Below are positions 6,482 through 9,898 of a stretch of 9,898 bases of DNA, piece by piece. A program made the position numbers and the translations under genes. The DNA lies in contig WLNX01000049.1 of the NCBI GenBank assembly GCA_009699565.1, positions 1-9,898 on the forward strand. Direction: 5' to 3'. Numbering within the stretch: position 1 is the first letter of the stretch; every line of letters begins with the position of its first letter. Origin of the DNA: Actinomycetota bacterium (GTDB lineage: Bacteria > Actinomycetota > Thermoleophilia > Solirubrobacterales > Solirubrobacteraceae). The notes beneath the pieces are model-generated. The model had not been told where the DNA came from. It did not search any database and was given only the letters and a program-made list of their open reading frames with translations.

Positions 6482-6970
6482 TCAGCTTCCCGACGTGCAG
6501 GTGTCGAGCGCCTTGTTGAACTTCTTCTGGGCGGTGTCGAGCGAGCCGTTGAACTGAGAGCTCCTCAGCTTCGAGACCGCCGCCTGCAGGTCGCCGGCCT
6601 TGAGCTGCTTGGAGATGGAGACGGCGAGCTTTTTGAAATCCTCAAGCTCGCCCCCCGAAGCCTTGATCTGCTCAGAACACGGACCGGTCAGCTCGCCGGA
6701 AAGCTGGTCGAGATACGGCGCCAGAGAAGCGACCGAGGTGCCGAGGTCGTCCATCACCTTGCCAAGGCAGTCGCCGGTCTCCGACGCCGACTCGAGGTTG
6801 GCGCACTTGTTCTCCTGCTTGTTGACGCGATTGACCCCGGCCAGCCAGATCTTCTCCTTCGCGACGAGCTCGTTTGCTTGATCCTCGCTGAGCTGAGTGG
6901 TGTCGGTTCCGCAGGCCGTAAAGGCGACCAGCGAGAGTGCCGTGAGTGCGGTGAGGGCGATGATTCTCAT
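6482..6970 (-). CDS. Small secreted lipoprotein, family not recognised
   Basis: 162 residues. The frame is open far upstream (to 7237), but that extension lies out of frame over the hydrolase gene; the ATG at 6970 follows an AAAGGAA site and begins a lipoprotein signal, MRIIALTALTALSLVAFTACG. The lipid-modified residue would be Cys20; the lipobox FTAC is imperfect because Phe occupies the usual Leu position. The mature chain is mostly predicted helix (QANELVAKEKIW, SKLRSSQF, AQKKFNKALD) and has four more cysteines at 56, 68, 98 and 158, suggesting two disulfides outside the membrane. I do not recognise a named family. It follows the C-N hydrolase gene by 22 bases and precedes the SnoaL-like gene by 25, so it is probably in one transcript. 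Confidence 0.75.
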   Translation of the reverse strand: MRIIALTALTALSLVAFTACGTDTTQLSEDQANELVAKEKIWLAGVNRVNKQENKCANLESASETGDCLGKVMDDLGTSVASLAPYLDQLSGELTGPCSEQIKASGGELEDFKKLAVSISKQLKAGDLQAAVSKLRSSQFNGSLDTAQKKFNKALDTCTSGS

Positions 6971-6977
6971 CAGGCGG

Positions 6978-6984
6978 TTCCTTT
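6978..6984 (-). promoter_or_regulatory. Ribosome binding site (AAAGGAA) for the lipoprotein gene
   Basis: On the minus strand AAAGGAA ends seven bases before the ATG at 6970. It decides the start at the lipoprotein signal rather than the long upstream extension. Confidence 0.55.
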
Positions 6985-6992
6985 CGATTGAT

Positions 6993-7928
6993 TCAGGACG
7001 ACGCAAGCCGATCATAAGCGTCTGCGCGGCGAGTCTCGGTGAAGGGAAAGAGGTCGATCCAGTCGCGGCACTGGTCGAGCTCGAGGTCGGCGACCAGAAC
7101 CGCGTCCTCTTCGCGCCCGGCCTGTGCCAGAACCCGCCCGTAAGGGTCGCTGATAAAGGAGCTGCCGTAGAAGCTGAGCGGCCCCTCGTCGCCGTAACGG
7201 TTGACGGCGACCATGAAGGTGCCGCTGCTGATGCCATTGGCGACGATCACCTTCTCCCAGAGCTGCTCGGTGTCGAAGCCGGGGAAGTCGGGTTCGCTGC
7301 CGATCGCCGTCGGATAAACGATCACTTCGGCCCCGTCCAGCGCGTAGAGGCGCGCCAGCTCGGGGAACCATTGATCCCAGCACGTAGGCATCCCGATCCG
7401 CTCGCCCTCGACCACGGTCGCCTGCGCGATCTCCTCGGCAGGCCCGGGCCTGAACCAGGTGTCCTCGTAGTAGCCGGCGCTGATCGGGATGTGCGTCTTG
7501 CGCGTGCGCGACAGCAGCTTCCCCTCCGGCGAGACGACGATCGCCGTATTGAAGCCGCGGCCGTCGTCGGCGGGCGCCTCCTCGTAGAGCGAGATGTGGA
7601 TGTTTGCGCCGGTCTTCGCAGCCATCTCAGCGGCGAAGAGGAAGGACGGGCCGCTTTCGAGGGGCTCGGGCTGGATTGGATCGGCGGCTTCGCTGCGCCG
7701 TTCCCAGCAGACGTAGGGAGAGAGCGTTATCTCCTGGTTGCAGACGAGCCTCGCGCCGGCAGCGGCCGCCATCTCGATCCCCTCGGCCAGCAGCGCTTTG
7801 TGCTCCTCGGGATCGTCGTGGAAGCGGGTTTGGACGGCGCCGATACGCAGCGGCTTGCGGACCGGTTCCTTGACGCGTGCGGGTGAGGGAAGCACCGGGC
7901 CCGCGTCGATCAGTCGGAAGTTGCTCAT
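6993..7928 (-). CDS. aguB: Carbon-nitrogen hydrolase, N-carbamoylputrescine amidase-like
   Basis: 311 residues of the nitrilase superfamily. The Glu-Lys-Cys triad is visible: Glu66 in CNQE, Lys144 in RKTHIP, Cys183 in the CWDQWFPE block (183-190). That last block and YYEDTWFRPG (153-162) are typical of N-carbamoylputrescine amidase, which converts N-carbamoylputrescine to putrescine, CO2 and ammonia in agmatine breakdown. The fold core begins at LRIGAVQ (27-33), so residues 1-26 are an unusual extension; the ATG at 7928 is kept because a TAACCT hexamer lies six bases upstream. No agmatine deiminase or arginine decarboxylase gene is nearby, so the exact substrate is inferred from motifs. It is the first gene of a likely three-gene unit with a lipoprotein and an NTF2-fold protein, and is divergent from the DoxX-like gene. 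Confidence 0.85.
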   Translation of the reverse strand: MSNFRLIDAGPVLPSPARVKEPVRKPLRIGAVQTRFHDDPEEHKALLAEGIEMAAAAGARLVCNQEITLSPYVCWERRSEAADPIQPEPLESGPSFLFAAEMAAKTGANIHISLYEEAPADDGRGFNTAIVVSPEGKLLSRTRKTHIPISAGYYEDTWFRPGPAEEIAQATVVEGERIGMPTCWDQWFPELARLYALDGAEVIVYPTAIGSEPDFPGFDTEQLWEKVIVANGISSGTFMVAVNRYGDEGPLSFYGSSFISDPYGRVLAQAGREEDAVLVADLELDQCRDWIDLFPFTETRRADAYDRLASS

Positions 7929-7934
7929 CTGCTG

Positions 7935-7940
7935 AGGTTA
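7935..7940 (-). promoter_or_regulatory. -10 element (TAACCT) for the C-N hydrolase unit
   Basis: On the minus strand TAACCT (TANNNT) ends six bases before the ATG at 7928, with no Shine-Dalgarno. This suggests a leaderless transcript starting at the hydrolase and probably covering the two genes behind it. Confidence 0.4.
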
Positions 7941-7968
7941 ACGCCGCGTTTCCGTCCGCGCGAGCCGC

Positions 7969-7974
7969 AAATCT
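7969..7974 (+). promoter_or_regulatory. Weak -10-like element (AAATCT) for the DoxX-like gene
   Basis: AAATCT keeps only the key A at position 2 and T at position 6 of the -10 pattern. It lies seven bases before the ATG at 7982, and no ribosome site is seen. The whole divergent promoter region is 53 bases. Confidence 0.22.
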
Positions 7975-7981
7975 GATTGCT

Positions 7982-8356
7982 ATGACAACTTTCCCCGCGG
8001 TCCTCTCTTACATCCTTGCGCTCGTCTTTGCCCTCTCCGGCCTGGTCAAGTTCTCCGGGACCGAGGTGGCCGCGGCCGCGCCGGGGCACCTCAACGTCGC
8101 TCCGTCCACATACCGGCTGGCTGGCATCCTCGAACTGGTCGGCGCTCTGGGACTGCTGCTCGCGGCGCTTGGCGTGGTCGGAACCTTCCTCGGCGGCCTC
8201 GCGGCGCTCTGTTTGGCCATTCTGATGGGCTTCGCGATCTGGTTCCACATCGGCGTCGGCGACGGAGCCGTTCCGGAAAACCAGACCGACGGCTGGGCCC
8301 CCGCAGCCGTTCTCTGTGCACTCAGCGTCCTTGCTGCGCTCGTCATCTGGTTCTAG
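7982..8356 (+). CDS. DoxX-like small integral membrane protein
   Basis: 124 residues from the ATG at 7982. The frame is open back to 7877, but that extension overlaps the divergent hydrolase gene and precedes the natural first helix, so it is rejected. Four hydrophobic segments are visible at roughly 5-24 (YILALVFALSGLVKF), 45-63 (LAGILELVGALGLLLAA), 64-86 (VVGTFLGGLAALCLAILMGFAIWF) and 105-124. The LSGLVKFSG stretch at the end of helix 1 and LAGILELVGALGLL in helix 2 are characteristic of the DoxX/DoxX-like family, cytoplasmic-membrane proteins with roles in respiratory or redox contexts in some species. The specific function here is unknown. No Shine-Dalgarno is seen. The next gene begins 55 bases downstream with its own putative promoter. 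Confidence 0.82.
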   Translation: MTTFPAVLSYILALVFALSGLVKFSGTEVAAAAPGHLNVAPSTYRLAGILELVGALGLLLAALGVVGTFLGGLAALCLAILMGFAIWFHIGVGDGAVPENQTDGWAPAAVLCALSVLAALVIWF

Positions 8357-8398
8357 GCGAGCCAAGTCCAAACGGCGCAGCGCAAGCCTCTGCAGGCG

Positions 8399-8404
8399 TA
8401 ACCT
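8399..8404 (+). promoter_or_regulatory. -10 element (TAACCT) for the C39-like peptidase gene
   Basis: TAACCT ends seven bases before the ATG at 8412 and is identical to the hexamer before the C-N hydrolase. No Shine-Dalgarno is present. A small GCCT-CTGC-AGGC hairpin (8386-8397) abuts it upstream. Confidence 0.42.
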
Positions 8405-8411
8405 CAATCGC

Positions 8412-9347
8412 ATGAGTTCCTCAACGCGGCGGTCCTTCATTCGCTCCGCGCTGGCGGCCGGCGCAGGCGCCACCGCCAGTTCGCTGATTGGCGGCGCAGC
8501 ATCGGCCGGCGCCTCACCCTCCGCGGTCGCCGCACAGCTGCCGCCGCTCGACCTGACGGGAATGCCCTACCGCCAGGACGACCCGCGCTGGGCAAAGAAG
8601 CTGATGTGGGACCGCAAGCAGGTGGTGAAGGTGGCGCGCGAGTTCAACCACTTCACCCGCTCCGAGGCCGAATCGCTGCTGTACCGCTACAAGGACGGCA
8701 ACACGATCGGCCACGAAGGCTGCATGCTGACCTGCCTCGCAATGATCATGCGGCTGCTGCACCCTCAGGCCAGCCCAGTTTGGTCGCCTTCGACCCTCAA
8801 CCGCGCGGCGCAGGACGCGCTCTACTACTCGCGCTCGGGGCTTTCGATGGTGACGCTCTACCCCGACCTCGTCGCGGAGATGACGGAAGGGAACGTGCAG
8901 CTCGCGATCTCGCAGGACTACCTGCCGGGCGTTAAAGGCTGGCCGCGGATGTACACCAACACCGCGCCGCTGCTGCGCGCCTGGATGAGCCTGAGCCCGG
9001 CGCAGCGCAGCAACTTCCTCGTGATGGTCAAGACCGGCACCTACGACGACACCGTCGCCAGCCACTACGTGCTGCTCAACCCCACCGCCGCCACCACCGT
9101 CAACACCAACGACGCCGAGATCCTCGACCCCGCCGAGCCGCTGAAGCGAACTGGCTCCTGGAAGCTGAGCGACTCTGCAGCCTGGATCACTCAGGAGCCC
9201 CAGATCAAGAAGGCTTGGCAGAAAGCTGGAATCCGCCCGACGCAGATCGGGGGTGCCTGGGTCTTCTCGCGCTGGGCGCCAGACCACAGCGGCCCGCTGA
9301 CGGCACCGCTGGTCGAGGCCTGGGCGCGCGAGATGGCGCCCGGCTAA
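8412..9347 (+). CDS. Tat-exported C39-like cysteine peptidase
   Basis: 311 residues from the ATG at 8412. The frame stays open back to 8316, but the 32-residue extension overlaps the DoxX-like gene and would bury the export signal. Residues 1-34 are a twin-arginine signal: TRRSFIRS (5-12), a hydrophobic Ala/Gly stretch, then ASAGA. The mature protein opens with the YRQDDPRWA block (53-61) typical of C39-like papain-fold domains. Candidate catalytic residues are Cys104 in the HEGCMLTCLAM block (101-111), His218 in SHYVLL, and Asp239 in ILDP (237-240). The roughly 40 residues between the Q-D-D-x-R-W block and Cys104 (KQVVKVAREFNHF, SEAESLLYRYKDGN) are longer than in the simplest members. Inference: an exported, folded thiol hydrolase or peptidase; substrate unknown, and activity rests on motif reading only. 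Confidence 0.78.
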   Translation: MSSSTRRSFIRSALAAGAGATASSLIGGAASAGASPSAVAAQLPPLDLTGMPYRQDDPRWAKKLMWDRKQVVKVAREFNHFTRSEAESLLYRYKDGNTIGHEGCMLTCLAMIMRLLHPQASPVWSPSTLNRAAQDALYYSRSGLSMVTLYPDLVAEMTEGNVQLAISQDYLPGVKGWPRMYTNTAPLLRAWMSLSPAQRSNFLVMVKTGTYDDTVASHYVLLNPTAATTVNTNDAEILDPAEPLKRTGSWKLSDSAAWITQEPQIKKAWQKAGIRPTQIGGAWVFSRWAPDHSGPLTAPLVEAWAREMAPG

Positions 9348-9351
9348 CGCG

Positions 9352-9367
9352 GGTCGGCGCGCCGACC
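9352..9367 (+). terminator. GC-rich palindrome after the peptidase gene, terminator candidate
   Basis: GGTCGGCGCGCCGACC is a perfect 16-base palindrome beginning five bases after the TAA at 9345-9347. It can form a six-base-pair stem with a four-base loop. No T-tract follows, as in many actinobacterial stem-only terminators. Confidence 0.5.
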
Positions 9368-9369
9368 GG

Positions 9370-9388
9370 GAGAAGCCGTTAGCTTCTC
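9370..9388 (+). promoter_or_regulatory. Inverted repeat over the promoter of the last gene
   Basis: GAGAAGC and GCTTCTC form a perfect seven-base inverted repeat with a five-base spacer (CGTTA). It overlaps the putative -10 TAGCTT (9380-9385) and ends three bases before the ATG. It could be an operator or a second terminator hairpin for the upstream gene; sequence alone does not decide. Confidence 0.4.
9380..9385 (+). promoter_or_regulatory. -10 element (TAGCTT) for the last gene
   Basis: TAGCTT fits TANNNT and ends six bases before the ATG at 9392, again with no Shine-Dalgarno between. It lies inside the inverted repeat 9370-9388. Confidence 0.35.
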
Positions 9389-9391
9389 GGC

Positions 9392-9898
9392 ATGCCCTCT
9401 CCCCTCAGCCGCTCCCGCACCCCAATCGCAGCGATCGCATCGGCCGTCGCGATCTTCTGCCTCACCTTCGCCTCGGCCGCCGGCGCATTTCCGGCGCGGC
9501 CGACGACGGTCACCGGCACCGTGACGACAAACGGCAAGCCGGTCTCAGGCGTGGCGGTTGCCGTTTACGGAGCGGGCGAGAGCCGTGCGAGGTGGCTCGG
9601 TGGGAGCAAGACGGCCTCCGACGGCAGCTTCAGCATTGACTACGAGGTGCCGCTGGGCGGCCTCGTCTACGCGATCACAAACGACGCCAGCGGACGCCGC
9701 CGCGAAGTGGCGGTAATCGGCTCGCCGCTAGACGTCGGCTGCGCATCGACCTGCGGCCGCCGTGCGACTATGGCCGGCCGGCTGATAGACCCCGCCGCCG
9801 GGTTGGAGTCGTCTCTGACGATCAACGAACGGACGACCGTCGCATCCTCCTTCGCGCTTGCGCAGTACTTCCACGGAACCACTATCTACGGGGTTCAA
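9392..9898 (+). CDS. Secreted protein with carboxypeptidase-regulatory-like domain, 3'-truncated
   Basis: An ATG at 9392 opens a frame of 169 codons that runs off the right edge without a stop. Residues 1-32 form a Sec signal peptide: Arg residues at 7 and 9, a hydrophobic AIASAVAIFCLTFASAA core, and cleavage near AGA. Residues 38-100 read as a beta-sandwich of the carboxypeptidase-regulatory-like type: VTGTVTTNGKPVSGVAVAVYG, then TASDGSFSIDYEVP. Two cysteines follow (117 and 121, GCASTCG), and then an NERTTVASSFALAQYF block (145-160). I recall this block's style from other secreted bacterial proteins of unknown role, but cannot name a family. The start has no Shine-Dalgarno but a -10-like hexamer six bases upstream. 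Function unknown; likely an extracellular multidomain protein. Confidence 0.72.
   Translation, partial: MPSPLSRSRTPIAAIASAVAIFCLTFASAAGAFPARPTTVTGTVTTNGKPVSGVAVAVYGAGESRARWLGGSKTASDGSFSIDYEVPLGGLVYAITNDASGRRREVAVIGSPLDVGCASTCGRRATMAGRLIDPAAGLESSLTINERTTVASSFALAQYFHGTTIYGVQ

Noticed and set aside
6971..7237. Longer N-terminus for the lipoprotein, starting at 7237
   Set aside because: It overlaps the hydrolase out of frame and hides the lipoprotein signal; the ATG at 6970 has a ribosome site.
6897..7886. Long + strand open frame of 329 codons opposite the C-N hydrolase
   Set aside because: It is a shadow frame of a GC-rich gene: the minus strand encodes a protein with an intact Glu-Lys-Cys triad, and the + product has no recognisable domain.
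8316..8411. Longer N-terminus for the C39-like peptidase, starting at 8316
   Set aside because: It overlaps the DoxX-like gene and would bury the twin-arginine signal.
7925..8473. Minus strand open frame of 182 codons across the DoxX-like gene
   Set aside because: Highly charged, low-complexity translation typical of an antisense shadow; the opposite strand has clear membrane helices.
8514..9287. Minus strand open frame of 257 codons opposite the C39-like peptidase
   Set aside because: Rich in Arg/Val/Gly/His with no domain; the + strand carries a Tat signal and C39-like motifs.
1..9898. Mobile element, tRNA/rRNA or defence system
   Set aside because: No transposase, integrase, nuclease/toxin gene, terminal inverted repeats or RNA gene pattern was recognised on either strand.

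Overview
The window looks like chromosomal DNA from a high-GC Gram-positive actinobacterium. The codons are GC-rich, there are Tat and lipoprotein signals, and several starts appear leaderless. The mix of secreted InlB-B-repeat, GLUG, Kelch and delta-60 repeat proteins suggests Thermoleophilia (Solirubrobacter/Conexibacter-like), but that placement is inference from family content; no rRNA or other marker gene is present.

Layout. (1) Positions 1-2557, + strand: the 3' end of a secreted InlB-B-repeat protein, then a complete GLUG-repeat protein. Both end in the same 115-residue tail module. (2) 2585-3055, +: a short beta-class carbonic anhydrase. (3) 3127-4575, +: a secreted protein with seven Kelch repeats. 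It converges on (4) 4605-5915, -: a secreted protein with seven delta-60 repeats. (5) 5965-7928, -: a likely transcription unit reading AguB-type C-N hydrolase, small lipoprotein, NTF2/SnoaL-like protein. (6) 7982-8356, +: a small DoxX-like membrane protein, divergent from the hydrolase. (7) 8412-9347, +: a Tat-exported C39-like cysteine peptidase. (8) 9392 to the right edge, +: the 5' part of a secreted protein with a carboxypeptidase-regulatory-like domain.

Seven of the ten genes encode exported or surface-associated products and at least four are repeat proteins, so this is mainly a cell-envelope/secretome neighbourhood with a few housekeeping-type enzymes interspersed. No mobile element, CRISPR array, tRNA or rRNA was seen, and no intergenic gap exceeds about 80 bases. 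The main non-coding pattern is a TANNNT hexamer 6-8 bases before five start codons that lack a Shine-Dalgarno sequence, which suggests leaderless transcripts; the GLUG and Kelch genes instead have a -10-like hexamer followed by a short leader and a Shine-Dalgarno.

I see no clearly new defence or metabolic system. The points most worth a second look are the shared tail module on two different passenger proteins with its unusually conserved 3' end, the leaderless promoter pattern, the paired seven-unit repeat proteins, and the double hairpin over the promoter of the last gene.
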